This document shows, one piece after another, positions 8,558-15,350 of a DNA stretch of 16,379 nucleotides. Source of the DNA: SBBV01 sp036555425 (GTDB taxonomy: Bacteria > Pseudomonadota > Alphaproteobacteria > Bin65); the NCBI GenBank assembly GCA_036555425.1, contig DATBLL010000022.1, forward strand, positions 1 to 16,379, given 5' to 3'. Each line of letters begins with the position of its first letter. The stretch's first letter is position 1. The notes beneath the pieces are model-generated. The model saw nothing but the letters and a program-made list of their open reading frames with translations. It was not told the origin of the DNA and made no database searches. The translations under genes and the position numbers were made by a program.

Positions 8558-8583
8558 GAGAGGAACCGGGTTCTAACCCTCTC
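8558..8583 (+). repeat. Inverted repeat / hairpin in the gene-poor stretch
   Basis: GAGAGG (8558-8563) pairs with CCTCTC (8578-8583) around a 14-base loop that contains GGGTTCTAACCC, itself a near palindrome. The loop recalls a tRNA T-arm, but the other tRNA arms are absent. It could be a transcript-end structure for the upstream peptide gene, or a relic of an integration site. No direct support for either. Confidence 0.3.
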
Positions 8584-8871
8584 TGAATATCGATTTTGTT
8601 ACATTGGCTTAGCGGCGAGCAGCTGGCATCATTCGCCGGGAACCGCGTGGCATGCCGCGCCCTGCATGCTCGGCAACCTCTAATCGGTGCAGATTGTACT
8701 CGCGCGCCGCGGCGTGATCGCGTTCGGAGCGCTGCCCCCTCATTAAACGCCTTGAGTGGTAGGGGACCCGACAGGCATGGCCCCGAGCGAGTTCGAAGCC
8801 CCTGAGAATGGTCGCGTCGATGCGTCGCCGATTTCGCGAACCCCAGCGCGGATTCGGAACTCGTCGAACCA

Positions 8872-8885
8872 TTGAGAGAGATCAA
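8872..8885 (+). promoter_or_regulatory. FNR/FixK-type operator upstream of the site-2 protease operon
   Basis: The site TTGAGAGAGATCAA has TTGA/TCAA arms. The symmetry extends to CATTGA/TCAATG over 18 bases (8870-8887). Its centre lies 137.5 bases before the ATG at 9016, the longest leader of the set. The -10 candidate (ACGAAT, 8908-8913) is weak but begins 29.5 bases from the centre. It is the only recognisable signal between the small peptide gene and the protease gene. Confidence 0.6.
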
Positions 8886-9015
8886 TGCGCATTCCTCCAA
8901 CTTGGCGACGAATGCGAAGTGCCATGAGAAGGCGTGAAATCGTGACGCGAGACGTCGTCAGCGTTTTCGGCTGCGTCGCCGGCGATTCGGAAATCTAGTG
9001 TGCCGCGGGGGACCG

Positions 9016-10149
9016 ATGCTTGGAAAGCCGATTGCTCTCTTCCAGCTGCTGGGCTTCAAGGTAAAACTGGACCTCAGCTGGGTCTTTATCGCGCTGCTGA
9101 TCGCGTGGTCGCTGGCGCGGGGCTACTTTCCCGAGATCGTCAAAGGCCTGTCGCCGCTGACCTATTGGGGAATGGGCGTCGCCGGTGTCGTCGGCCTGTT
9201 CTTTTCGCTCGTGCTGCACGAACTTTCGCATTCGATCGTGGCGCGCCGCTTTGGTCTGCCCATCCGGGGGATCACGCTCTTCATCTTTGGCGGCGTGGCC
9301 GAGATGGAAGAGGAGCCGGCGGAGCCCCGCGCCGAGCTGTTGATGGCGATCGCGGGGCCGATCTGCAGCGCGGCGCTGGCCGCGGCGTTCTTCGGCGCCG
9401 CGATTTTCGGCAAAGCGCAAGGCCTGCCCGAGCCCGTCCTCGCGGTCATGGGATATCTCGCACTGATCAATGGCGCGCTCGCCGCGTTCAACCTCATCCC
9501 GGCCTTTCCCCTGGATGGCGGGCGGGTGCTGCGCGCCGCCCTCTGGCGGTGGAAAGGCGATCTGCGCTGGGCCACGTCCATCGCCGCCCGGCTCGGCTCC
9601 GGCTTCGGCCTGGCTTTGATCGCGTTCAGCGTGTTCAACATCCTCTCGGGGAACCTGGTCGGCGCGCTGTGGTGGTTTCTCATCGGCATTTTCATTCGCC
9701 AAGCCTCGGCGCAGTCCTACCAGCAGATGCTCCTCCGCGACGCGCTGGCGGGCCGCAGGGTGCGCGATTTCATGACCAGCCGGCCCATCGTCGTTCCCCC
9801 CGGCATCACGGTCCGCGAATTGGTCGACGGGTACGTGTACCGCTACGGCTACGACCTCTTCCCCGTGATGGATGGGACGCGCCTGGTGGGCTGCATCGGT
9901 ACCGGACAAATCCGCGCAGTCGCGCGCGAGGAATGGGACCGGACGTCCGTCGCGGCGATCATGCTGCCGAATTCACCGGATAACATGATCGAGGCCGATG
10001 AAGACGCGGGGCGCGCACTCTCGTTGATGACGCGGACCGGCAACAGCCGCCTCATGGTGACGGAAAGCGGCCACCTCGTCGGAATCGTCTCGCTCAAGGA
10101 CATGCTGAGGCTCATCGCGCTCAAGATGAATTTGGAAAGCGGGTTGTGA
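9016..10149 (+). CDS. Site-2 protease family (M50) membrane metalloprotease with two CBS domains
   Basis: Intramembrane zinc protease that would cut a transmembrane substrate, commonly an anti-sigma factor or signalling protein. The protein has 377 residues. Several hydrophobic segments occupy the first about 230. The zinc motif HELSH is at 68-72 and the second motif FPLDGGR at 164-170 (D167 as third ligand). FGGVAEMEEEP after a membrane segment is typical of this subfamily. Two CBS domains follow, about 249-305 (VRDFMTSRPIVV) and about 312-372, where adenosine nucleotides may bind and gate activity. ATG 9016 with GGGGGA just upstream is chosen over the in-frame GTG at 8998. It probably forms an operon with the HhH gene 58 bases downstream. 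The substrate is not identifiable here. Confidence 0.88.
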   Translation: MLGKPIALFQLLGFKVKLDLSWVFIALLIAWSLARGYFPEIVKGLSPLTYWGMGVAGVVGLFFSLVLHELSHSIVARRFGLPIRGITLFIFGGVAEMEEEPAEPRAELLMAIAGPICSAALAAAFFGAAIFGKAQGLPEPVLAVMGYLALINGALAAFNLIPAFPLDGGRVLRAALWRWKGDLRWATSIAARLGSGFGLALIAFSVFNILSGNLVGALWWFLIGIFIRQASAQSYQQMLLRDALAGRRVRDFMTSRPIVVPPGITVRELVDGYVYRYGYDLFPVMDGTRLVGCIGTGQIRAVAREEWDRTSVAAIMLPNSPDNMIEADEDAGRALSLMTRTGNSRLMVTESGHLVGIVSLKDMLRLIALKMNLESGL

Positions 10150-10207
10150 TCGTGCGCCGGATCCATTCGCTTCCGGACGGCGGGTTTCGCCCGCAGAGGG
10201 CTGTGTC

Positions 10208-11104
10208 ATGAACGACGCTCCGCGGGTTCGCTTGCCCGCGCGCTCGGTGAACCGGATGGCCGCCGAGCGGCTGCGTGAGGCCGCCGCGCTCCTCCAGCAG
10301 CAGGGCGACAACCCGTTCCGCGTCACCGCGTTTCGGCGTGCGGCCGAGAATGTCGCGGCATTCGACCGGGATCTCGCCGAGCTGTTCGACGCGGGTGGAA
10401 TCGCCGCCCTCGATGCGATCCCCGGGGTTGGGCCGGGGATCGCCGCGGCTCTTGCCGAGATGATTCGAACCGGCCGCTGGACCTATCTCGAGCGGCTGCG
10501 GGGCGGGGCCGAGCCGCACGACGTGTTCTGTGCGATCCCCGGCGTCGGCGAGGTACTGGCGCGCCGGCTCCACGAAACGCTCGGCGTCGAAACGCTGGAG
10601 CAGCTCGAGACGGCGCTGCATGATCCGGCCCGGAAAGCCGTCGCCGGGCTCGGCCCGCGCCGACAGGCGATGCTGCGCGCGGCCTTGAGCGAGATGCTGG
10701 CCCGCATTCGGCCACGCCGCGCGCAGGAGCCGCAGGAGCCGGCGGTCGACCTGCTGCTCGATGTCGATCGCGAGTATCGCGAGAAGGCCGAGGCCGGGCG
10801 GATTCCGAAGATCGCGCCGAAGCGCTTCAATCCCAAGGGCGAAGCATGGCTGCCCATTTTGCATACGAGGCGCGGCTCCTGGCACTTCACCGCACTCTAC
10901 TCGAACACTGCGCTTGCCCACCGGCTGGGAAAATCGCGCGACTGGATCGTTCTCTATTTCCACTCGGATGGGGGCGCGGAAGCGCAGCGCACGATCGTGA
11001 GCGAGTCGCGCGGTGCGTTGGCGGGCCGCCGTGTCGTGCGCGGTCGCGAGCCGGAATGCATCGCCTACTATCGGGCGCAGACGGAGACGCCGGCTCCGGC
11101 GTAG
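10208..11104 (+). CDS. Helix-hairpin-helix protein resembling the N-terminus of PolX, without polymerase domain
   Basis: A 298-residue protein, probably DNA-binding. Residues about 14-98 match the 8-kDa-type domain of family X polymerases: AAERLREAAALLQQQGDNPFRVTAFRRAA, then the first hairpin IPGVGPGIAAALAEMIRTGRW. A second hairpin is FCAIPGVGEVLARRLHETLG, with VAGLGPRR further on. The polymerase palm (catalytic Asp cluster) and the PHP exonuclease of PolX are absent. The C-terminal about 110 residues (from IPKIAPKRFNPKGEAWLPIL) form a separate domain I do not know, rich in Arg, His and Trp. The ATG has GAGGG seven bases upstream. It follows the protease gene by 58 bases and probably shares its promoter. 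A role in DNA binding or repair is inferred from the hairpins only. Confidence 0.78.
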   Translation: MNDAPRVRLPARSVNRMAAERLREAAALLQQQGDNPFRVTAFRRAAENVAAFDRDLAELFDAGGIAALDAIPGVGPGIAAALAEMIRTGRWTYLERLRGGAEPHDVFCAIPGVGEVLARRLHETLGVETLEQLETALHDPARKAVAGLGPRRQAMLRAALSEMLARIRPRRAQEPQEPAVDLLLDVDREYREKAEAGRIPKIAPKRFNPKGEAWLPILHTRRGSWHFTALYSNTALAHRLGKSRDWIVLYFHSDGGAEAQRTIVSESRGALAGRRVVRGREPECIAYYRAQTETPAPA

Positions 11105-11135
11105 CGCGCTGCTTTCTGACAGCGCCGAGCGCATT

Positions 11136-11151
11136 GTTGACCTAGGTCAAC
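11136..11151 (+). promoter_or_regulatory. Perfect 16-bp FNR/FixK-type operator upstream of the CBS gene
   Basis: GTTGACCTAGGTCAAC is a perfect palindrome; the core TTGACCTAGGTCAA occupies 11137-11150. A -10-like TCTAAG (4 of 6 to consensus) begins 29.5 bases from the centre (11173-11178), exactly the class II position. This predicts transcription from about 11185 and a leader of about 60 bases before ATG 11247. It is the best site in the window and probably drives the CBS-MBL-THUMP genes. Confidence 0.8.
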
Positions 11152-11246
11152 GCCCGGCGCCCGCTGCCGTGGTCTAAGGGTTTCCCCCGAGGGATCCGCC
11201 GCGAATGCGGCGGGAAATGTGTACCGGCAACCGAGAGGGCTATCCA

Positions 11247-11681
11247 ATGATCGTACGCGACATCATGGCGAAGACGCCGATTTGGCTGGAACCGCAGACC
11301 TCGCTGATGAACGCGTCGCGGTTCATGCGTGACCGCGACATCGGCTGCGTGCTCGTCGGCGACAAGGACAAGCTGGTCGGCATGGTCACCGATCGCGACA
11401 TCGCCACGCGCGCGGTGGCGAAGGGCTGGGATCCGCGGACCACGACCGTCAAAGACGTGATGACGCGCGGCGTCGTCTATTGCAAGGAGACGCAGAAGCT
11501 GCGCGAAGCCGCCAAGCTCATGGAAGACAGGCGCGTACGCCGGCTGGCGGTCCTCGACGCCAAGAAGCGGCTGGTTGGCGTGGTTTCGGTCGCCGACATG
11601 GCCCGCGGGGCCAATGGCGGGCTCGTCGGCGAAGTCATGGGCACCATCTGCCGGCCGGCGCGTCGACGGGCGAAGGCCTAG
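11247..11681 (+). CDS. Two-CBS-domain protein
   Basis: A 144-residue cytoplasmic protein made almost wholly of a Bateman module. CBS1 is about 4-58 (VRDIMAKTPIWLEPQTSLMNASRFMRDRDIGCVLV, ending MVTDRDIATRAV). CBS2 is about 68-124 (VKDVMTRGVVYCKETQKLREAAKLMEDRRVRRLAVLD, ending GVVSVADMARG). The two GMVTDRDIA/GVVSVADMA strands with Asp are typical ligand-contact regions for AMP, ATP or SAM. A basic tail RPARRRAKA follows. ATG 11247 with GAGAGGG eight bases upstream is preferred to the in-frame ATG 11205. Stand-alone CBS pairs of this kind occur in low-oxygen regulons, for example Hrp1 of mycobacteria; placement behind the best FNR-type site fits this. Ligand and partner are unknown. Confidence 0.9.
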   Translation: MIVRDIMAKTPIWLEPQTSLMNASRFMRDRDIGCVLVGDKDKLVGMVTDRDIATRAVAKGWDPRTTTVKDVMTRGVVYCKETQKLREAAKLMEDRRVRRLAVLDAKKRLVGVVSVADMARGANGGLVGEVMGTICRPARRRAKA

Positions 11682-11748
11682 CCGACGGCGCGGGCCGCCG
11701 GCATTGTTGAAGGCGCGGAGCGGCCGCGTGCCGGCACCGCCGGCCCGC

Positions 11749-12471
11749 ATGACGCTGACCTTCATCGGAACGCGCGGCTACATCGATGCGAGGACGCGAC
11801 GCCACGGCCGCCACAGCGCGTTGCTCGTGGCGCTGCGCGGGGAGCGGATCATGATCGACTGCGGCGAGGATTGGCGCGGCCGGCTGCGGGCACTGCGCCC
11901 GAACGCGCTACTCGTCACCCACGCCCACCCGGATCACGCCGGCGGCCTCGATCGGGGCGCACCGTGCCCCGTTTACGCGACGGCCGAAACCCGCCGACTG
12001 GCGGCGCGCTACCCGATCTCCGCATGGCGCATCGTCAAGCTGCGCCGACCCATCCGCGTTTCGGGTTTCACCGTCGAGGCGTTTCGCGTGGCGCACTCGC
12101 TGCGCGCGCCGGCCGTGGGCTATCGCATCAGCCGGGGGCGCACGGCCTTCTTCTATGTTCCCGACGTCGTCGCCATCGCGCACCGGCGCGCGGCGCTGCG
12201 GGGCGTGAAGCTGTTCGTCGGCGACGGCGCCACGCTGACGCGGCCGATGGTGCGGCGCCGCGGCAAGGCGCTCTACGGCCACACGACGATACAAGCCCAA
12301 CTCGGCTGGTGTCGGCGCGAGGGCGTCGCCCGGGCAGTCTTCACGCATTGCGGCAGCGAAATCGTGGCCGGGAATGCGCGCCGCGTCGGTCGGCGGGTGC
12401 GCATGATGGGAAAGGAGCGTGGGGTCAATGCGCAAGTCGCCTATGACGGTCTCGAGCTCGTCCTTGCCTGA
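11749..12471 (+). CDS. MBL-fold metallo-hydrolase
   Basis: A 240-residue metallo-beta-lactamase-fold protein. The first strand is LTFIGTRGYI. The metal motif is THAHPDHAGG (H58, H60, D62, H63). Further probable ligands are H116 in VAHSLRAP, an Asp at 139 or 159 (YVPDVV, FVGDGAT), and H200 in FTHCGSEI. The pattern (DCGEDW early, then HxHxDH) recalls RNase Z / PhnP-like phosphodiesterases, but the substrate cannot be read. ATG 11749 is used because the fold begins there, although it lacks a ribosome site. GTG 11728 with GGAG seven bases upstream is a serious alternative that would add seven residues. It lies 67 bases after the CBS gene and its 3' end overlaps the THUMP gene by 44 bases, so the three genes are probably one operon. 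Confidence 0.85.
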   Translation: MTLTFIGTRGYIDARTRRHGRHSALLVALRGERIMIDCGEDWRGRLRALRPNALLVTHAHPDHAGGLDRGAPCPVYATAETRRLAARYPISAWRIVKLRRPIRVSGFTVEAFRVAHSLRAPAVGYRISRGRTAFFYVPDVVAIAHRRAALRGVKLFVGDGATLTRPMVRRRGKALYGHTTIQAQLGWCRREGVARAVFTHCGSEIVAGNARRVGRRVRMMGKERGVNAQVAYDGLELVLA

Positions 12472-13054
12472 CGTGGCCCCGGAGCGCGCCGGCCCGCGCG
12501 CAAGCGGCGCAAGCGTGGCCGACTGGAATGTGGTGATCAGCGCGCGCGGCGAAGGCTATCGTGCGGCGCGCGCCGCGTTGCGCGAGTTCGGGCGGATCGG
12601 GCGGACAGAGTATTTCAATATCCTGGTGATGAAGGTCGCCGACATCGCCGCGTTTCTGGAAGATCTCCGCAGCCTCGCCGCCATCAATCCGGCGCTGATC
12701 AAGGATTTCGGGCGGATTGCGCCGGCGGCGGAGACCTTCGATTTCGAAACCGGCCCGGCGTTCGAACAGAAGCTGCGCGAAATAGCGTGCCGCTGGATTC
12801 CCGCACTGGCGGGAAAATCGTTCCACTGCCGCGCTCATGGCCGCGGCCTCAGGCCGCTGATGTCGGCCCGCGCGGCCGAGCAGAATCTCAATCGCGCGCT
12901 GCTCGACGCGCTCGCGGCCGCCGGAACCCCGGGCTCGCTTGACTTTGCCGACCCCGACGTCGTTGTCGCCATAGAAACGGTCGGCCATCGTGCCGGCGTG
13001 TCGCTGTGGACGCGCGAGGAGCTCAAGAAATACCCGTTCCTCCGCCCGGACTAG
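12428..13054 (+). CDS. THUMP-domain protein, Tan1-like
   Basis: A 208-residue protein with a predicted RNA-binding THUMP domain in about 85-180. Recognisable elements are LREIACRWIPALAGKSFHCRAHGRG, RAAEQNLNRALLDAL, and the strand and turn DPDVVVAIETVGHRAGVSLWTREEL, ending KKYPFLRPD. This arrangement resembles the Tan1 family, which in eukaryotes assists tRNA acetylcytidine formation. No methyltransferase, thiouridylase or acetyltransferase domain is attached. ATG 12428 is chosen, with GGAG ten bases upstream (12414-12417). GTG 12419 is too close to that site. ATG 12443 is also possible, as the first about 35 residues are low-complexity. It overlaps the MBL gene end by 44 bases. RNA partner and function are not shown. 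Confidence 0.8.
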   Translation: MRKSPMTVSSSSLPDVAPERAGPRASGASVADWNVVISARGEGYRAARAALREFGRIGRTEYFNILVMKVADIAAFLEDLRSLAAINPALIKDFGRIAPAAETFDFETGPAFEQKLREIACRWIPALAGKSFHCRAHGRGLRPLMSARAAEQNLNRALLDALAAAGTPGSLDFADPDVVVAIETVGHRAGVSLWTREELKKYPFLRPD

Positions 13055-13104
13055 GCACGCTCCTCGTCTTGGACAGGCGACCGATGGTCCTTTGGCGCCG
13101 TTCA

Positions 13105-13118
13105 TTGACGCCGATCAA
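13105..13118 (+). promoter_or_regulatory. FNR/FixK-type operator upstream of the BON gene
   Basis: The site TTGACGCCGATCAA has TTGA/TCAA arms. A -10-like TAGAAA (4 of 6) begins 28.5 bases from the centre (13140-13145), giving a predicted start near 13152 and a leader of about 20 bases before ATG 13174. It lies in the 119-base gap after the THUMP gene. It may drive BON and nitroreductase, and possibly the ABC transporter. Confidence 0.72.
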
Positions 13119-13173
13119 GGCGGCGCCATCCCTGTGCGCTAGAAAACTCGTGCCGTCGCTGGGAGCCCGCAAC

Positions 13174-13929
13174 ATGCCCACCAAAACCGCCGATACCGCG
13201 CGCCGGATCGATGCCGTGCGACGGGCCATCACGGCCGAGCCCCGTGTCGACCTGGCGCGCCACCCGATCGGCATCGCCTTCGAGGCCGATGCGCTCGTGC
13301 TCGAGGGCGAGGTTGCGAACATCGCGGCCAAGAAGCTGGCGCTCGAGCGGGCCGCGGCGGTGCGCGGAATCCATCACATCGTCGATCGCCTGCGCGTAGC
13401 GCCGGCGGCGCGGCAGGCCGACGGCGAGATCCGCGATCTCGTGCGCGACGCGCTGCTGCAGGAGCCGGCCTTTGCCGATACCGGCTTGCGCGTCTGGATC
13501 AAGGGCAAGCCCGAGATGGCCCGCGCGCCCGACCGCCCGCGCGGCACGATCGATGTCCGCGTCGAGGACGGGGTGGTCACGCTCGACGGCGAAGTGCCCG
13601 GTCTCGCCCGCAAGCGCCTGGCCGGCGTCCTCGCCTGGTGGGTGCCGGGCAGCCGCGATGTCGTCAACGGCCTCGGCGTGGTACCGCCCGAGGACGACAG
13701 CGACGACGAGATCGCCGACGCGGTCCGCCTCGTGCTCGAGAAGAATCCGTTCGTCGATGCGGCTCAAATACGCGTGGGCGTCCGCCGCTCGATCGTCACC
13801 CTGGCCGGTCTCGTGCCGAGCGAGCCCGAGCGCGAGATGGCCGAATTCGACGCCTGGTATGTGTTCGGCGTCGACGGCGTCGAGAACCGGATCGAGGTCC
13901 GACGTGGACCGGGCACCGCAACGCGCTAA
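13174..13929 (+). CDS. Protein with three BON domains, no signal peptide
   Basis: A 251-residue protein built of three BON-like repeats, each with a short helix, an IxVxVxDGxVTLxGxV-type strand pair and a second helix. Repeat 1 (about 10-75) contains IGIAFEADALVLEGEVANIAAKK. Repeat 2 (about 83-165) contains GTIDVRVEDGVVTLDGEVPG and holds an insertion. Repeat 3 (about 180-245) contains IRVGVRRSIVTLAGLVPS. BON domains usually bind membranes or lipids and are often periplasmic (OsmY). This one begins MPTKTADTARRIDAV with no hydrophobic signal, so a cytoplasmic place is more likely. ATG 13174 has GGGAG upstream and lies 55 bases after an FNR-type dyad. The nitroreductase starts 25 bases after its stop. 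Role is inferred as stress-related. Confidence 0.85.
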   Translation: MPTKTADTARRIDAVRRAITAEPRVDLARHPIGIAFEADALVLEGEVANIAAKKLALERAAAVRGIHHIVDRLRVAPAARQADGEIRDLVRDALLQEPAFADTGLRVWIKGKPEMARAPDRPRGTIDVRVEDGVVTLDGEVPGLARKRLAGVLAWWVPGSRDVVNGLGVVPPEDDSDDEIADAVRLVLEKNPFVDAAQIRVGVRRSIVTLAGLVPSEPEREMAEFDAWYVFGVDGVENRIEVRRGPGTATR

Positions 13930-13954
13930 CTGCGCATAAAGCCGCGAGGCGGCG

Positions 13955-14476
13955 ATGGATTTCTTCGCTCTCGTCGACAAGCGGCGCTCGATCCGCGCCT
14001 ATCTGGCGCAACCTGTCGAGCGCGGCAAGGTCGATTCCATTCTCGATGCCGTCCGCCTCGCGCCTTCGGCCGGCGACCTGCAGGCTTTTGATATGGTCGT
14101 CGTCGAGGACGCGGACACGAAGCGCGCGCTCGCCGCTGCGGCGCTCGGGCAAGACTTCGTCGCGGCAGCGCCGATCGTGCTCGCGTTCTGCGCCGACCCG
14201 GCCCGCGATGAAGGCAAATACGGCAAGCGGGGGGCCACGCTCTACTGTATCCAGGACGCCACCATCGCCGCCGCCTACGCGCAGCTTGCCGCCGCCGCCC
14301 TCGGCCTCGCATCGTGCTGGGTCGGCGCATTCGACGAGGCGGCGGTGGCCCGCGTCCTCCGCGCGCCCGCGCGGGTCCGTCCCGTCGCCCTTCTCGCCGT
14401 CGGCTTCGGCGCCGAGACACCCGAGCGCCCGCCGCGCCGCTCGATTGCCGATATCGCCCGTCGGGGCCACTTCTAA
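13955..14476 (+). CDS. Nitroreductase-family flavoprotein
   Basis: A 173-residue FMN-dependent NAD(P)H oxidoreductase of the small nitroreductase type. The FMN phosphate motif is RRSIRAY near the N-terminus, followed by LAPSAGDLQAFDMVVVED, the family PSxGNxQP region with Asp in place of Asn. The middle helix DATIAAAYAQLAAAALGLASCWVGAF is characteristic, with the C-terminal VRPVALLAVGFGAE strand and the PRRSIADI tail. It is shorter than NfsB-type enzymes (about 217), matching minimal archaeal and bacterial forms. ATG 13955 lies 25 bases after the BON stop, implying a shared transcript. Possible roles are a redox sink or detoxification; nitroreductases are frequent in dormancy regulons. The natural substrate is unknown. 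Confidence 0.87.
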   Translation: MDFFALVDKRRSIRAYLAQPVERGKVDSILDAVRLAPSAGDLQAFDMVVVEDADTKRALAAAALGQDFVAAAPIVLAFCADPARDEGKYGKRGATLYCIQDATIAAAYAQLAAAALGLASCWVGAFDEAAVARVLRAPARVRPVALLAVGFGAETPERPPRRSIADIARRGHF

Positions 14477-14585
14477 ACCGAGCGGCGGCGGCGTATCTCG
14501 TCCCGGCGGCGATCGGGCAAGCTCAATGCACCAATGCGAAGAGCGGCTCCGCTACGCCCGCGGATGTCTTGCGGACTTTCCCCAC

Positions 14586-15350
14586 ATGGTCGAAGCCGAA
14601 GCGCATATATTGGAGGTGCGAGGGCTCAAGAAAGCCTATGGGCGCGTCACCGCCGTCGATGATGTGTCCTTCGCCGTCCGCGGTGGCGAGATCGTCGGGC
14701 TGCTCGGGCCGAATGGCGCGGGCAAGACCACGATCATCAACATGATCCTCGGCGTGCTCGAGCCGTCCGAAGGCTGGATCCAGATCGAGAACCGCGACCT
14801 CCGCAAGAACAAAGCTCGCCTTCTCGCGCGCACCAACTTCGCGGCGGTGTACGCGCAGATGCCCGGCAATCTCACGGTCCGGCAGAATCTCCATATCTTC
14901 GGACTCATCTATGGCGTGAAGGACTTGCGCCAGCGCATCGGGGAGGTACTGCGGGAATTCGATCTCGAGCGCTTTGCGGACACGAAGTGCGGTGTCCTCT
15001 CCTCGGGCGAGCAAACCCGCGCCGGCCTCGCCAAGGCGCTGCTCAGCCTGCCGCGCCTGTTGCTTCTCGATGAGCCCACCGCCTCTCTCGACCCCTCATC
15101 GGCACGCATCATGAGAAGCAAGATCAAGGCGTACGGCCGGCAACCGGGCGTCGGCACATTGTGGACCAGCCACAACATGCACGAGGTCAGCGAGGTGTGC
15201 GACCGCGTGCTGTTCCTCTCGCGCGGCAAGCTGCTCTTGACCGGAAATCCGAAGACCCTGCCCGCGGAGCACGGCAAAGGCGACCTCGAAGAGCTTTTCA
15301 TCGCCATCGCGCGGGAGCCGCTGTCGGTCAAACAGCGGGAACACCCATGA
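14586..15350 (+). CDS. ABC-2 type transporter, ATP-binding protein
   Basis: A 254-residue nucleotide-binding subunit. Walker A GPNGAGKTT is at 41-49, and a Q-loop region lies in FAAVYAQMPGNLTVRQNL. The signature is LSSGEQ at 138-143 (Ser for the first Gly of LSGGQ), followed by RAGLAKALL. Walker B is LLLLDEPT with D162, then the D-loop SLDP and the switch His in TSHNMHE. These match the NodI/CcmA-like exporters that pair with an ABC-2 permease. ATG 14586 is chosen because the ABC fold starts within 10 residues; ATG 14526 would add 20 residues of no family character. Neither has a clear ribosome site. It overlaps the permease start by 4 bases (ATGA). The gap to the nitroreductase stop is 109 bases with no operator seen. 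Substrate is unknown. Confidence 0.9.
   Translation: MVEAEAHILEVRGLKKAYGRVTAVDDVSFAVRGGEIVGLLGPNGAGKTTIINMILGVLEPSEGWIQIENRDLRKNKARLLARTNFAAVYAQMPGNLTVRQNLHIFGLIYGVKDLRQRIGEVLREFDLERFADTKCGVLSSGEQTRAGLAKALLSLPRLLLLDEPTASLDPSSARIMRSKIKAYGRQPGVGTLWTSHNMHEVSEVCDRVLFLSRGKLLLTGNPKTLPAEHGKGDLEELFIAIAREPLSVKQREHP

Larger units (their letters stand above)
8468..9015 (+). other. Gene-poor stretch of about 550 bases before the site-2 protease gene
   Basis: No open frame here looks like a real gene. It is less GC-rich in parts than its neighbours. It contains a nearly palindromic CCAAATGGCCATTGG around 8538-8552 and a 6-bp-stem hairpin at 8558-8583. An FNR-type dyad lies at 8872-8885. A 37-codon frame (8885-8998) starts inside that dyad, so it would not be on the predicted transcript with its start intact. 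A 148-codon minus-strand frame (8454-8900) has no recognisable features and overlaps the dyad; I do not call it. A decayed gene is possible but not shown. Confidence 0.5.

Noticed and set aside
8564..8580. T-arm-like GGGTTCTAACCC suggesting a tRNA or att site
   Set aside because: No acceptor, D or anticodon stem can be built around it and no integrase is present.
8454..8900. Minus-strand open frame of 148 codons in the gene-poor stretch
   Set aside because: No family resemblance or ribosome site that I can defend; it overlaps the small secreted peptide end and the operator at 8872.
8885..8998. 37-codon + strand frame starting in the operator
   Set aside because: Its ATG lies within the predicted regulator site and upstream of the predicted transcript start; the product is not recognisable.
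8998..9018. GTG 8998 as start of the site-2 protease
   Set aside because: ATG 9016 has a purine-rich ribosome site immediately upstream and begins the family-like sequence; the GTG adds six uncharacteristic residues.
9616..9629. TTGATCGCGTTCAG as an additional FNR-type site
   Set aside because: It lies inside the protease coding sequence, its right arm is imperfect, and no gene starts after it.
12949..12962. TTGACTTTGCCGAC as an operator half-site
   Set aside because: Only the left arm matches and it lies inside the THUMP gene.
13638..14585. Long upstream extension of the ABC ATPase frame
   Set aside because: The frame is open through the BON and nitroreductase genes by composition only; those genes have their own clear motifs, and the ABC fold starts near 14586.
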